DNA from: Cristatella mucedo
Lineage: Eukaryota > Bryozoa > Phylactolaemata > Cristatellidae
Direction of reading: 5' to 3'
Length of the DNA stretch: 64,000 nt
Assembly: GCA_009760855.2 (NCBI GenBank)
Contig: WPIO01000077.1
Coordinates: forward strand, 312,001-376,000
Position numbers and translations under genes: made by a program
Notes under the pieces: generated by a model
What the model saw: only the letters and a program-made list of their open reading frames with translations
What the model was told of the DNA's origin: nothing
Databases searched by the model: none
In this document: piece by piece, positions 33,701 through 45,651 of the stretch
How positions within the stretch are numbered: the first letter of the stretch is position 1
How the letters are laid out: each line of letters begins with the position of its first letter

Positions 33701-35000
33701 TTAGGTAGGGCAAGATTGTAGACTCTGGGAAGGATGTTATCGTGACAACGGACTCTCCGGTCTTTTTTGCGACAAAGAAGCTAGAAAAACATCCACTAGA
33801 TCACCACGAGGATTGCTAGATATGGTGCTGACCACGTAGTGGTTAAGGAGAGTTATATGGTCGAAATCAGCGTTCTTGAATTGTGCATCAGTAATTTGGC
33901 GATCTTTTTTTCTATAAGCTAAACTTGGCCTTAGTTTAGATGGATTGGTACTTCAGTAGTCCTCGTAATTGGATCTTCAATAGTTCTCGTATACCAGATG
34001 ATAGGCAGTCAGTCCAGTTCCTTGTAAGCTTTTTTGTAGCAGTCCTAACTAGTTAAGCACCTGTAGGCCAACTGGATGAGCCTGCTTGTATTCAAAGGAG
34101 CAAACTCGTCCAGAACAGTGGGAAGCATCGAGTTGTAGCATCGTGGTAGTGAATACTAGTCAGATTTAGGATTGAGTAGAAGTTGGGAAGATAATGGCTG
34201 CAATATCAAGGTTCTTAAGGCTTAGCAATGCACCAGTTTTTTAATGCCTAAGGGGATTCATGCTGCAGTATGGGGATGGACACTGCAGAAGATAAAACAC
34301 ACTGCAGACAGAAAGAGATCTGCACTTGGGTGAAGACTTTCTTAATAGTAGAATTTGACAGCATACAGTCATGGACGAATATTTGATCAGGAGTTTGATC
34401 TTTATTGAAGAGTGGAGTCGTGGACGGGCCACGAGAGAACATGAATTAGCCAATGTGCAAAGTTCAGCACTTTCGACGTCAGTGGGGTTACCGAAGGAAC
34501 AAAGGGCAATTTGTGGAAGGCTCAAAATAGTAATAAGATCCAAAAAACCAGAAATAGAGCAAGGATAATTTCATAGGGGTGGTAGGTCACTGCCACTAGT
34601 GGCAGTTTTCGGTTAGAGGGGCTGAGTACAAGATTATAAGGGGCTGATTCGAGAGGGCGGTAAACAACTTGAAATTGAGTACACAGCAATACAGCAAAGC
34701 AATGGTGGCAGATTTGTTGCATACTGACTTGCATTTCCTGAAACACCATTGAAGAATGGCCCCTGGCGTTAAAACAGGATTTATGACTATTAAGGTTGAG
34801 TAATACTCTGCAGTGCTTTAGCAAGAGCATTTGCATTCAACATTCAACATTTGCAAAGATCTGAAGTTATTCAAATACAGTCATGTCATCTTCTGGAACG
34901 TCATGAATCTCCTAACCCCTAATTCTACGAGTTGTTTTGCAGATCCATTCCCCATAGAACCATTGGCCCCCATCTCTTAAACCCAATTTTAGAGCTCTTC

Positions 35001-35018
<18 letters not shown>
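33701..35018. other. Intergenic stretch without recognised gene
   Basis: 1.3 kb, possibly the 5' continuation of the diverged LINE. Short open frames on both strands at 34241-34836 overlap each other and have no family match. Confidence 0.35.
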
Positions 35019-35032
<14 letters not shown>

Positions 35033-35475
35033 TAAAATAATAATAATAATGCACTTGATAAAGCGCCCTCAGAGAACTCAATCTCTTTCTAGGCGCTTTA
35101 CATTTGCTGCAAAGGGAAACGCGACTGAATGGTGAGTAATATCATGCTTGATAAATAACTCGAATAACATGCTTAGGGGTGACATGCACTGGGTCAGCAT
35201 GCAAGTGTGGTTAGTGGCAGCATGCACAGTGTCAGCACGAATAAGCACATCAAGGACGAATCACAGGGACCCACTAAATGCTGTCCTAAATAGGTGTTTT
35301 TTTAAGTTCCTTTTAAATGTGGTCAGGTCAGGGGATGTTCTGACGCAAGTCGGGACCGAGTTCCAGGCTTTGGGAGCATACGAACTAAATGCGCGGTCTC
35401 CAAAGGATATGAGGTTTGTACGAGGTATTGGTAGATTGTTGGATTCTGAAAAGCGGGTGGTACGATTCTTAAATA
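35004..35475 (-). mobile_element. LINE-A 3' end copy
   Basis: On the + strand an AAT-rich tail (35004-35050) leads into gcacttgataaagcgccctc and the complete LINE-A tail sequence. It stops in the gattctgaaaagcgggtgg block of the RT C-terminus. Very similar to the 24.76-kb copy. Confidence 0.9.
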
Positions 35476-35849
35476 AGCACTTCTTGTACTATGCGGCTTA
35501 CTTGCAGTGCCTTGGCAGCACAGTTGTCAGTGATTGTACCCAATGAATTCTTCAAGTCACGACCTCTTGCAGGCTAGGATTTGCTAAGTTTCTATGCTGA
35601 TTTCTCATCATTCTATTGTTGTTATTATTGATTTCCACGTGAGAATTGTCCCTGGATGACTCGTTTATGGTAATATTAAGAGTCTGGAGATAGGCAGTCA
35701 TTCCCGGAGGAATTATTTTTTGATCTATTCTTCTCTAGCCAAGGAAGTTCTTCATGTCTGTATCTCGGAGTGTGTTTGCTAAATTCCTGAGTAGTTGACC
35801 TCTTTGGCCACCTCGTTAAACAAGTGGTAGCATTACATCGATCAACTTA
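35476..35849. other. Short intergenic stretch, nothing seen
   Basis: About 370 bases of AT-rich sequence between LINE-A and LINE-B copies. Confidence 0.4.
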
Positions 35850-36085
35850 TTACTGCTGATGTGCACCAGGCTTGTTCTGTACTCACTACCTCAACTGCTC
35901 TCCTGACTATGCTATGCTTCCTACTTTATTTTATGCTTTACTCTTTATTGCGTGAGACGAAGTCTGTTGGCTACCGAATGCGTACCGAAAGCCGCTTAGG
36001 CTGTGAGTGCGCTGTACAGAAATCGCCTGCGTAACACCCACATAGTCTTTATGACTTTGTGGAGTTACAGACGGAGATAGATTAC
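35850..36085 (+). mobile_element. LINE-B 3' end copy
   Basis: Plus-strand orientation: cactacctcaactgctctcc, tgcgtgagacgaagtctgt, ccgaaagccgcttaggctg, acacccacatagtcttt and ttgtggagttacagacgg. This is the reverse of the 28690-28870 block, so the element inserted in the other direction. Confidence 0.85.
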
Positions 36086-36119
36086 ATAACTTTACATTTG
36101 AAGAACTTGAATGCCCGAC

Positions 36120-36720
36120 ACTTGTCCAACCTTATCTTTCTAGCCCTCAGTGATGAATAAGGTTGGAGCTTTCTTTCCATGCGAATTGCCAGAATATAAG
36201 TTCGCTTTTGTAACCAGGGGTGAGGATGTAGACTGACATTTAGCCCGTACCATCAATTGTCGTTTGACATCCTTGGCCCGTAAACACCCAGTTTCATTCG
36301 TAGCAATCGTTTTGGATAGTTGGTATTTAGAAAAGTTGATGGCACCAACAAAGGATTTAAATGCAGCTGCATGTCTAGTAACTTTATCTTAAATTGTGTT
36401 GTCGATCTTGGAGAAGTTCATATCGCTTTTTGAAGCCATTCAACCAGTGTTGTGATGTTTTGAATTCTTCTTGGGATATCTCTAACTTTGGTGCAATTTC
36501 AAGGGCAAATGCTTCAATACCAGCTCTGTGCACAATCAAAGCCTTTGCTCTCCTGTCAGCAATCCATTCTCAGATTAAAGTATTAATTAAGCCATCGTGA
36601 CTTATGCCAAGTTCCATGTAGATTTCGCTCCATATGTTTGCTAGCTGTGCACGTCTTAATGCCAATGCCCGCGGAGACAATCCGGAATCGCTCACATTCC
36701 CTTTGACTGGGGCTTATTTT
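36120..36720 (-). pseudogene. Pogo/Tigger-type transposase relic
   Basis: On the minus strand, LEISQEEFKTSQHWLNGFKK followed by RYELLQ is the CENP-B-type helix-turn-helix DNA-binding block found in Tigger/pogo transposases. Upstream, SPRALALRRAQ fits the start of the same domain. Downstream the frame breaks and only scraps such as FVGAINF remain. The DDE catalytic part is missing or unrecognisable. Confidence 0.75.
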
Positions 36721-36784
36721 GGCGTAGGGCTTATATTATGAGCGTACTGAAAATATTATAGCATCGCTTATTTTCGGGGAAATA

Positions 36785-37935
36785 CAGTAAGTACAACTGC
36801 CATTTCCACAATACACGTAAAAATGCAGAGGTTTTGATTCCAAATTATGCAGAGTGATATTGCGGATCTACCCTCAAAATATCATGCAATTTCGCTTTCG
36901 CGTTCTTGTGCTATGGCCCGAAATAGCTCGGGTCAGCCGGCCTATTTATGCGTTCGAATGGCAATACCGCTGCCATTTCTACAACAACTTTTCGAAACTG
37001 CGGTTTCGATTCCAGATTATAGCGAACAGTATGCCGAGCTTAACCACCAAAGTCTCTGCGATTGTCCTTGCCGTTCTTAGGCTCCGGCCTCTGATGGCCC
37101 GGCCCAAATGGCAGCCCTGAGTAGTCGAACAGCGATAGAGCTGCCATTTCAACGGCAACCTTCGCACAACTTCGGTTTTAATGGCAAACTATAGCAAGCA
37201 GTTTTCTGGGTTTAGTAACCGTATTTCAATGCTTAGCGCTCGGGCGTTCTTATGCAATCTTATGCGTTCTTATGCAATGCCCCCAATCGCCCAGGCTAGT
37301 CAGCCTCCCTACATAATCGAACCCCGATGCAGCTATCATTTTCGCAATAAGCGTTTCGTAGCTGTGGTTTGTTTTTTTACTCATTTTCAGACAAACGTTT
37401 TCCGGGATTACTAACCAAAGTTCACGGCGTAGTGCACGGGCTTTCTCATGCAATGGCCCGGACCAGTGACCCTCGCTACACATTCCTACGCCATACAGCT
37501 GAAATTTCCGTACGCTATTTCCGTACGCCCTATTCGTCGCACAACTGAGATTTTCATTCCGCCGTATAGAAAACGGGTGTTTCGGGTTCACCTTCAAAAT
37601 TTCACGCAGCTGGGCGTTTTCACGCTATGGCCCCAAATGGTATGGACCAGCCAGCTTACGTATTCCAACTGCAAAATAGCTGCCATTTCCACGATAAACT
37701 TAGAGGAACTGCGGTTCGATTTCCCCCGTGCACGTTCTCATGTTATGGCCTCAAATAGCCCGGACCAGTCAACCTCCCTAAACATTCAAACTAAAATATA
37801 GCTGCCATATTCGCAATACGTGTGGTAAAACTGCGGTTTTAATTCCACATTGTAGTAAAAAGTGTTTCGCGTTTACCCACACAATTTCACGATTTGTCCA
37901 AGCTTTTTCTAATGCTTCGCCCTCTAATAGGCCGG
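36785..37935 (+). repeat. Tandem array of a roughly 175-bp unit, about seven diverged copies
   Basis: The landmark gctgccatttc (or close variants) recurs near 36797, 36971, 37141, 37331, 37496, 37680 and 37801. Each is followed by a ctgcggttt-like block, then attatag, a gggtttac-like block and atggcc/cgg plus ccctacatat-type sequence. Spacings are about 120-190 bases. Copies are well diverged, so the array is old. Frames open across it have no family match. Confidence 0.75.
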
Positions 37936-37939
37936 GCCG

Positions 37940-38115
37940 TCAGAGGCTACAGCAATATACCGCGTTAGTGAAATCGCATACAATTTGGTGGGTAAACCTG
38001 GAATGCCGCTTCCCGTAATAAGCAATCGAAACTGCAATTTTGCGACGCCTATTGTTAGAATAGTAGCTGGATGTAGTTCGAAGAGGCAGAGTGGGCCAGG
38101 CCATTGCATGAGAAC
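37940..38115 (-). repeat. Inverted copy of the 175-bp unit
   Basis: Reverse orientation of the array unit: tttggtgggtaaacctgg, caatcgaaactgcaattttg, agtagctggatgtagttcg and gccaggccattgcatgag. It meets the forward array head to head near 37940 (ctctaataggccgggc against gtcagaggc). Confidence 0.7.
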
Positions 38116-38904
38116 GGGTGTGGGGCCAGGCCTTGGAACAATCCTATTGTTCTTGTAGTGTCAATTTTCAAAGCTAACAGTAAATATATTTATATTATCA
38201 TAGTAAACAATACTATATACTGTTGTTGTATTTTGAAACAGTACAATATGGTTTACTTCGCTTATAAGAATACGCTCGGGCCGGCTAATAGGCATTCTTA
38301 TATGCGGAGTATTCCCATATGCGGAGTGAGACTAAGACAGACGAATAATCTGGGACGACGACCTACTATTCTTATAAACAGAGTATTCCTATGTCCGATA
38401 TTTGTATACGTGGGGTCATCGAAGCAAATACACTATAGTGATATGCATTTTCAATGAAAATTATTGTTAAATGTTGTTAAAAAAATAATTTTTGCTTGAT
38501 ATCATATCAGTGACACAGTATTCCTCCAAGTCCTCATCAGTCGTTCCACTTATTCTTCCGTTTTTTCCGTTTTTTCGTTATTCACAACTACAGCTACCGG
38601 TGCCAAGTACCACAGATCTCTATTTTGCTTGAGGAAAACTAAAGCTTCTAGCTAGCGCGGTTGCAGACTTTGAAGATTCTGAGAAAATATTCGCTTGCTC
38701 AGGGAGAACAACCGTTCAACAACATTCGACGTCGGCAGCAGAAACTTGGTTTCAACAGGTGCCTGTTGCATACGCTGCGTTCAACGTACGCTCGGCAAAG
38801 GAAAGGCCGGAATCGTCCATTTCATCAGAACTATCGCCACCGGATTGCGATTTCCACGGATAGTGAACGGAAGCAGTTTCATCTGAATCCAATTGACTTT
38901 GGAT
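38116..38904. other. AT-rich stretch between inverted repeat copy and hAT relic
   Basis: Contains several attcttata/tatgcggagt-like repeats at 38255-38400 that look like short imperfect repeats. Function unknown. It may be a non-coding end of the hAT element. Confidence 0.4.
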
Positions 38905-39650
38905 CCCATTCTAGATCTGGATGATGGCTGTCTCAAATGCAGGACTGTAAACAATATCTGCACCAGCTTCCAGGTACTTCTCGAAGTCGAATGATGGAAA
39001 CAACGCAAGCAGTGGCTGGAACAGGACGTGTGATTCTGCGATGGTTCCATCATGAGCTTGAAGTGCTAGAGGAACAGATTTGAAATCAGCCAAAGCCGCT
39101 GTATGCCGTTTCTTTTCGTGGCTTTAGGGATCAATTCGGCAAGCTCGGGCTTCGAATCGTCAATATTGAGCAGCAATCGCTCATACCGCATTTTGGTAAC
39201 TTCAAGCCAGCGAGTCACAGGGTCACAGCTAGTTTGACAGGGCGAGATAAGTTGACAAGTGCCGTCTATCGGACTCCTTGAGCATGGACAATTTCGACAT
39301 TAATTTCCCAACCAGTTCGGACTCCGATGTGAGAAATTATGAAATGTAGGCTACGACTGCCAAATGGAGACGATGACTTCGGCCACCCAACAACGGTCGA
39401 TCAAACATATAGGCTGTTGCCGTGTTTGTAGAGCAATTGTCACCAATTCGGCAGACTACTCGTTTGGCTGGTAGGATGTACCACGGCAGTGTTGCACGGA
39501 TGAACCGCATGGTTGACAGCTGTGAAGACTGTCTAATCAAGCAAATGGGCATATGCCTGCAGGAAAACCTGGGGCTCACTGCCGACCTTTTTTCCAGGCA
39601 ATGTAATGAAGAGACTTATATGTGTAGTGAACGCATGTTACGCAAATGAC
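38905..39650 (-). pseudogene. hAT-type transposase relic
   Basis: Minus-strand reading from 39580: IGDNCSTNTATA and GGRSHRLHLAVV, the hAT block with a catalytic Asp and the C/S-H-R-x-N/H-L-A-V signature. Next, in another frame, VTRWLEVTKMRYERLL (the typical T-R-W block), then ADFKSVPLALQ and EKYLEAGADIVYSPAFETAI, matching the C-terminal part of this hAT subgroup. Stops and frameshifts separate the blocks, so the gene is dead. The BED finger end is missing. Confidence 0.8.
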
Positions 39651-39651
39651 T

Positions 39652-39690
39652 AAAAAATCTAGGAGCTTTACATTTGCTGCAAAGGAGCCA
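39652..39690 (-). mobile_element. Tiny LINE-A tail fragment
   Basis: aatctaggagctttacattt followed by gctgcaaaggagcc matches the middle of the LINE-A tail. About 40 bases remain. Confidence 0.5.
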
Positions 39691-39694
39691 GAGA

Positions 39695-39975
39695 ACAAAA
39701 ACAGGCAATCCTATAAGATTTGGTGGGTAAACTATTCTCTATAATTTAGAATCAAAACCGCAGTTTTTGGAAATAGCAGCTTAATCCCCGTTCGACGTGT
39801 AAGTAGGCTGGCCGATCCCGGCCGTTTGAGGCCATGGTATGAGAACGTGCAAGCACAATCGTATGAAATTTGGTGGGTAAACCCTTAATGCCATTATGTA
39901 TAATTTCGAATCATAACCTTGTTGTTTTGCTGTTTAATGTGGAAATGGCAGCTGTATTGCAGTGTATCGAAGTTA
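39695..39975 (-). repeat. Two further inverted copies of the 175-bp unit
   Basis: Reverse orientation: atttggtgggtaaactatt, aaaccgcagtttttggaaat, gtaagtaggctggccg, atggtatgagaacgtgcaag, then a second tttggtgggtaaaccctt and gaaatggcagctgtattgc. They match the 37940 copy and are the reverse of the array at 36785. Confidence 0.75.
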
Positions 39976-41052
39976 TTCGTGGGACCTGAATGTTTGTACT
40001 TGCATCATCAACAACCTACCTCGTAACAGTCCCAGTGGAAGATAATTTCCAAGAATTGCACACATCCTCAGCATCGAATTGAAAAATAAGCAAACGTTAT
40101 TAGGCTATATTAATTCTTTTTACTTAGCTTTACCATTTAAAAACATTTAAAAGCTAACATACTGTATATTGTGACGTCAGTTACACCATGTATTTATTTT
40201 CTCTAATCAAATACCCTAATTATGAATATCTATTTGAACTACCATTCACGGAGTATCTATTTAAACTACCATTCACTAAAATTATTGTGCGAACCGTTGT
40301 CTTTGTGCGTTTTTCCTTCTTGCTTAAATTGTTGCATGCTTTTGCCCTGCGTGATTTTGTGGGTCACCCATCCCAGGTCGTACTCTTGGCTGCTTCTTGG
40401 CCTGAGATTAAATTCGATGGGCGTGTCACTCCACTCTCATTTGCTCGGCTGCCATGGCAGGCAGCCCATATGGAACACATGTGTGACAAATGAGAGTACC
40501 AGGTGCTCGTGCTGTTTTTTGATTGGTTTAGTGTGGCTTAGGGCTGTTTTTGCTCGGCAAAGCACGTTTAGCAAGAAAGTCATTGAGAAGCTGCAGTCGA
40601 GTGCTGGCTAGTTTTTGAAACCAGCCTTTGCTGCTTGCCCTGATTCACCAAACTAAAAGCTAGGTTAGTAGATTGAAGGGCTTGCCTCGGCCAGACCAGC
40701 TGTCTTGCACGTGACAGAAGAACCCTTCCACTGTGAACGGCCGAGTTTCGAGCAGAGGATGTCTAGTACAACTAGCCAGCTCACAATGGCCGGATAACAG
40801 GAGTAGGTGCCTCCACGAATTGTGCCACTGTTAGCTCGGTTCCTCTGACCTCCTGCAATTGGTCACTGCCGGTCAGATGTCCAGCCTTGGTTCCCTGCTT
40901 TAGAACAATCCTGTGCAGATTGTATCGCCCGAAGTGACAGAGAGTGACAAAACCTGCTTGAAAAAAAGAAATGTGTGCAATCGCCTTCCTCCGGTAGCAG
41001 CATGAGGCTGCTGGTAGTTCAGTCATAAACTCAGTGGCCGTAAGCGGGCACT
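39976..41052. other. Intergenic stretch without recognised gene
   Basis: 1.1 kb. A duplicated ctatttgaactaccattca-like block occurs at about 40229-40275. Nothing else was recognised. Confidence 0.4.
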
Positions 41053-41198
41053 GGGCATGATAACCTAGTAACCTGCCAATCCATAGTTTGATCCAAATCC
41101 GGGCCTGATAACCTATAAATCTGCCGATCCATAGCCTGATCCAAATCCGGGCCTGATAACCCCAGTAATCCTCCGATCCATAACTTGATCCAAGTTGG
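41053..41198. repeat. 48-bp minisatellite, three copies
   Basis: Units start at 41053, 41101 and 41149, each beginning gggc(a/c)tgataacc and ending tgatccaa(at/gt). Because 48 is a multiple of three, the minus strand reads a 16-residue repeat (GYQARIWIRLWIG type). I see no gene context, so it is annotated only as a repeat. Confidence 0.9.
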
Positions 41199-43039
41199 CC
41201 CACCTTGCCCGCTATTAGCCTATCTGAAGTCGAACCGTGCAGAGGCAGTACAAAACGAGCAAAAGCCGACAGCACAAGCAAGCGATTCACAGATATGCCT
41301 TAAGAGTTTTCCTTTCAACTTGAGACCGCAATACAGCTGCTGGGGCAACTTTAGAGATCACACCAGCAGTGAGCGGACCCAGCATGCACTCTTAAGGCAG
41401 GCTGCGGCCAAGGTGGATAATTCCCAGAACAGTTCTTTGACGACCTGAGAGAACCAATATATACAAACATGTATTGGCCTTTTGAAAAACTAGGTCTGGG
41501 ACATCTGAATGTCGTGCGAACTTTTTGAGATTGGGCTATTGACCGATATCTATGGGTATAATGCAGTCGTGTAATGAAACCCTCCCAAGAGCATTTTGCG
41601 TGATCAATTAAATGCTTGCATATAAATCCCACTCTTCTAATGTAATCAACCCTTGCTGAAAGAGTAAATGCTGGCTGCAGTTATTCTTTTGATATAACTA
41701 GCGACCATACTTTTTAGATGAAGCAGATACATAAATTGTAGGCATGGTTATCTAAACATTTGTCTAGCAAGGGCTACATTGTTGCAGTTGATGAAGGTTT
41801 TTTTATTGAATTATCAGTATGCATACCAGAGGTCCAGAATCATATGACGTTACCCTTGTTGGTATCAGACATAGTGCAGAAAGAACACTGAATTGAATGC
41901 TTGTTGGTAGGGTATAGAGATAGCAAAGTGCCATTTTTTGTGTAAAGGGTGTAGTATCTATCTTATCACTGGCATTTTATGCAGGAGTTCAGATGAACAG
42001 AGTCAGCCATGTTTGCTAGATTGTGCTAATGTGGTCTTCATGCATCCATTTTGTTCGTGCATGTTGTCCTATCAAGTAAGAAGCGCATTCTTGCCGGTCA
42101 GGTGCGCACGGTTGGTGTTTGCTGCTAAGGTTATATCCAGTATTGTGAGAGCCAGTGATTCCACAAAGCACCACCTCGTATATGAATGGTGTACTTAATG
42201 TGTTCATTTATTAATGTTTTTATATGCAATGCTGATTCGAAAATTCTGCCCTGGTAATCAAGTTATAGACTCAAATATTTCCTACTCTTATGATCTCCTG
42301 GCCAACATTGGTAATAAATGATGTCTGCTACCACATCGGTTTGCTAGCCATGTGTGAAAAAGCATTCTTCAGTAACTGCAAAAGCTGGGTCCACTCAAAT
42401 TTTTTTCTATACTTGGTCAAAGCCGGCAGTTTCTTCAGCAACAGCATAAGCAGGCTCGGTTTGCGACCTCCGGCTACCGACAGAGTAGCTGTTGTCGAAT
42501 ATTTTTTGTAGGGCCGTCAGAACATTGCAAAATAAGACTCGCTGAATGTGTATCGCAGTAAAAAAAAAAGTGCATCACACCTTTTTTGGAGCTTACGAAT
42601 TAGCAGTTTCTGTATGCAAAGCCGTTAGCCAGGCTTTGTTCCCAGCTATTCAAGAAATCGGTGAAGTGCTCAAGAGTAAAACCAACGCACATTGTTATCC
42701 ATTGAAAAGGGAAGCTAAACGTGAAAGCCAGTCCTTATGGTTGCGAATGCTTCACCAGGCCGGATTTTTTTAAATTTGATGATTGCTGAAGCTAAAAAAG
42801 ACGTGCCTGGTCAGGCTGTTAGAATGCATTTTCCTTCAGCATATATACTAGGCACTTGCACTAAATATAAATGCACATTTATATTTATTGGACATGTGCA
42901 GAGTTCTGATGGTGCTACACCTAATACTTCTCAACAACCATATCTGTTCTCAAACTCTCATGAAACATGCCGAAGCAAGTTTTTTGTTAATTTTCTTCCA
43001 CAATAGGTAAACAAGCCAAGGTGGCAGCATGCGTCGATA
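41199..43039. other. Intergenic stretch with one unexplained open frame
   Basis: No conserved gene. At 42546-42773 (+) a 75-codon frame has normal amino-acid composition (ELAVSVCKAVSQALFPAIQ), described under findings. The rest is AT-rich. Confidence 0.4.
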
Positions 43040-43600
43040 GCCGTAATTTGACTAGACGACCGAATCAACTCCACAGTTAAGTCTACCTACTTTCACCTAT
43101 ACAACGTATAACAATCGGGCTTAGACCGTGACGATCCTCTTATTACAATACTCAACTTCTCACCGAGCTGCACTAGATACCCAACAAGCAGAGTATTGCC
43201 GTCAAGGTTCTGTCGCTCACTTTAGTGTCCTTTTATTTTCCTACTCCAGTCGCCCACCTATCCAAACTACTTCCCAATCAGGCCATGCATCTTACAACCT
43301 GCTCTTTTCTTTTAACTGGCTTCTGACCAATGACTTCCGACTGACATCCCGTGACCTGAAATTTTAAAAGGAGCTAAAACCCACCTGTTCTGCTTAGCAT
43401 TCTCTAGCCTCGTTAATAATTTTCCAATTGTGTGCTTATGCCTGTTGACACAGCTTGTCATTTCTAAGCAATTTACATGCCTCCTTAACAGCATATGCAA
43501 ATTGCATAGAAATAAATCTGATTCTCTTGAGGTGCAATGCAAATGCCATACCATTATTATTATTAATATTATTATTAATACTGCTCCTCATAAAATTTAT
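43040..43600 (+). mobile_element. LINE (CR1/L2-like) 3' end copy with ATT tail
   Basis: DDRINSTVKSTYFHLYNV and the stretch after it correspond to the LINE-A RT block LDDHISSTVKSAYFQL. Next come a frameshifted C-terminal region and the element's end, with the tail attattattattaatatta at 43553-43576. More diverged than LINE-A. Confidence 0.7.
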
Positions 43601-45265
43601 TCGTTCCTAACATATGCAATAGCCTAGTCGGCCTGTGCGGAGCCCACACTTGACATAGTCAAGGCGGGCGAGACCGAGCCAGCTGCTGCTACAAAGCATC
43701 TGGCCAGTATTGGCGTGCCCTGCTGTTTCACGTGACTTACGCATTGCCGCTGCGCACCGACGATATCCCTATCAGGTGTCGTCGCGCTTCGTTCTGCTGA
43801 ACAACCAGCGACTGATAGACTGCACTTGGCGGTACATTCACCGACTGCTGGGTAACACCCGAGATCGCCGTAGTATGGCCTTGCAATCCAGCAAACTGGC
43901 GCCATACGACAACAGAGCCATTAACCGCGTCGCTCACACAAGAGTTTCCCCAAGAGCTTGCGGTCCCGGTAGCCGACTCGGAACCCTGATAGCGTTGCCT
44001 AGCCACGTGCCAGGTGCCAAGGACCCCTACGACAAAGGCGCACTGCATCCTCAAAAGAATAGCACATTGTATCATTTTTTGGATTAATTCATTGAACTCA
44101 GCTGTGTTTGACATAGTGTCTTGATTGTGCGGTATATGGATTTTTTCTGACAAAGCTCTGTTTATTAGACTCTGTCTCTCAAAGCTCTGTTTATTATCCA
44201 TGGACAGGATTCAGTCAAGGAATGATGCCGCCTGAACTGTCATTGGTCTCGTGGGAGCTACGTTGCTCTTCGAGACCTGCTGTCTTTTCAGCCAAAGTGC
44301 TATATTCCGCCATGGTGCCATAACTTTTATGGGTGCGATAACTTCCAATGGGGTGGAGTAATTTCCGCCGGGAGCACCGTACTTCCGCAACAACTGCAAT
44401 TGCTTCACTGCGGATAGGCGTCCATTGGTTCCCGGGTGTGCGAGTCGAACTTGGTCGAGTTTCCCGTGAACAGCTTGTGCTGCTAGGCAAAATTCGGTCC
44501 AAGTCTGAGTAAGTATAATCAGCAGGTGTGTAAAAATGTAGCTGCAGTGTCGCTTGTATCGCACTACCTAAAACAGGCTATCGTAGCAATGGTGAAGGGG
44601 GTTCTGTCCCAGGTAGTCGAGTGATGGCCAAGTATCCTTAAGCCTCATGTCGACATATTACGTTTGAGTCGAGATTGGACATTTGTTTAATATTGTTATT
44701 CGTTTGGGCCGAGCAGCAGACCCAGCCTCATATTTCCCGCCATAGGCAGCCACAGTTGTTGTAGCCCTCGGTTTCACGGCAGATAGCCTTTGGTCATTCA
44801 GTATTACCACATTTGGGTTTTACATTCGAGCAGGTTTGCAGTTAGCAAGTTATGCAGTGTAAGGCTTGGAAATGCACTTAAATTTAATATGTCATTGCTG
44901 GCCGAAGCAACAGATGGCATTCAGCAATAACAACCATTCAGATGTTTACCATGGGGTAACTTACGCTGTCAGCTGACCTAGTGTGGTTTACCAATGTAGA
45001 TCATCACTGGGTTTCACTCGTAGATATGAATAGATCTAGAAACCCTACTCACCAGAGCTGCTAGCTCCCTTGGCATTATTTAACTGTATCCGGTATAGAT
45101 CTAAATTTCAGTTGTCTGGTTTGCCTAGTATTTATTATTTTAATCAGCAATGCATAGCGAACATTGTACTCCTTGGATAGTGCCGTAGCAGCTCTATTTG
45201 AAGCATGTCATGGTAATAATACGTGTCGTAATATTTTGCTGTTACACTATGCCGAAACCTTTTAG
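43601..45265 (+). other. Upstream region of HECTD1, likely with 5' UTR exon(s) and promoter
   Basis: The acceptor cgaaaccttttag 11 bases before the HECTD1 ATG means at least one untranslated exon lies upstream. The GC-richer blocks at 43690-44060 and 44220-44480 are candidates for the promoter or first exon (inference). Overlapping frames in both directions there have no family match. Confidence 0.4.
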
Positions 45266-45651
45266 GTCGTGGCGATATGGCCGACGTTGATCCCGAGACA
45301 CTGCTGGAATGGCTGCAAACGGGAGCCGGAGAGGAGCGAGACATGCAGCTCATTGCTCTGGAGCAGCTTTGCATGACGCTGCTGATGTCGGATAACATCG
45401 ACAGATGCTTCGACAGCTGCCCGCCTCGCACGTTTCTTCCTGCCCTGTGTCGCATTTTCGTCGACGAGACAGCGCCAGAGAACGTCCTGGAAGTTACGGC
45501 GCGTGCAATCACTTACTATCTTGATGTGTCTGCCGACTGCACTCGCCGCATCGTTACCGTCGATGGTGCGCTCAAGGCTCTGTGCAACCGCTTGGCGGTG
45601 GGAAATATGGAGTCGAGGACGACGAAGGACTTGGCTGAGCAATGCGTGAAG
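45266..45651 (+). CDS. HECTD1: HECTD1 first coding exon
   Basis: Acceptor cttttag at 45259-45265, 11 bases of leader, ATG at 45277, donor GTACTA at 45652. Residues 1-125 contain [29 protein letters not shown] and [14 protein letters not shown], helices of the armadillo-like N-terminus and nearly unchanged across animals. The start is chosen because the family begins MADVDP. Confidence 0.97.

Noticed and set aside
36785-37935. CRISPR array or tandem gene family
   Set aside because: The unit is long, diverged and lacks alternating repeat and spacer; no conserved protein in any frame.
41053-41198. CRISPR-like array
   Set aside because: Units are contiguous with no spacers, there are only three, and the genome is eukaryotic.
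43710-44201. Overlapping frames of 125 and 154 codons on opposite strands
   Set aside because: No domain, no splice support, and mutual overlap; kept only as a possible HECTD1 promoter region.
45262-45642. 126-codon minus-strand frame opposite HECTD1 exon 1
   Set aside because: Shadow of a strongly conserved + strand exon.
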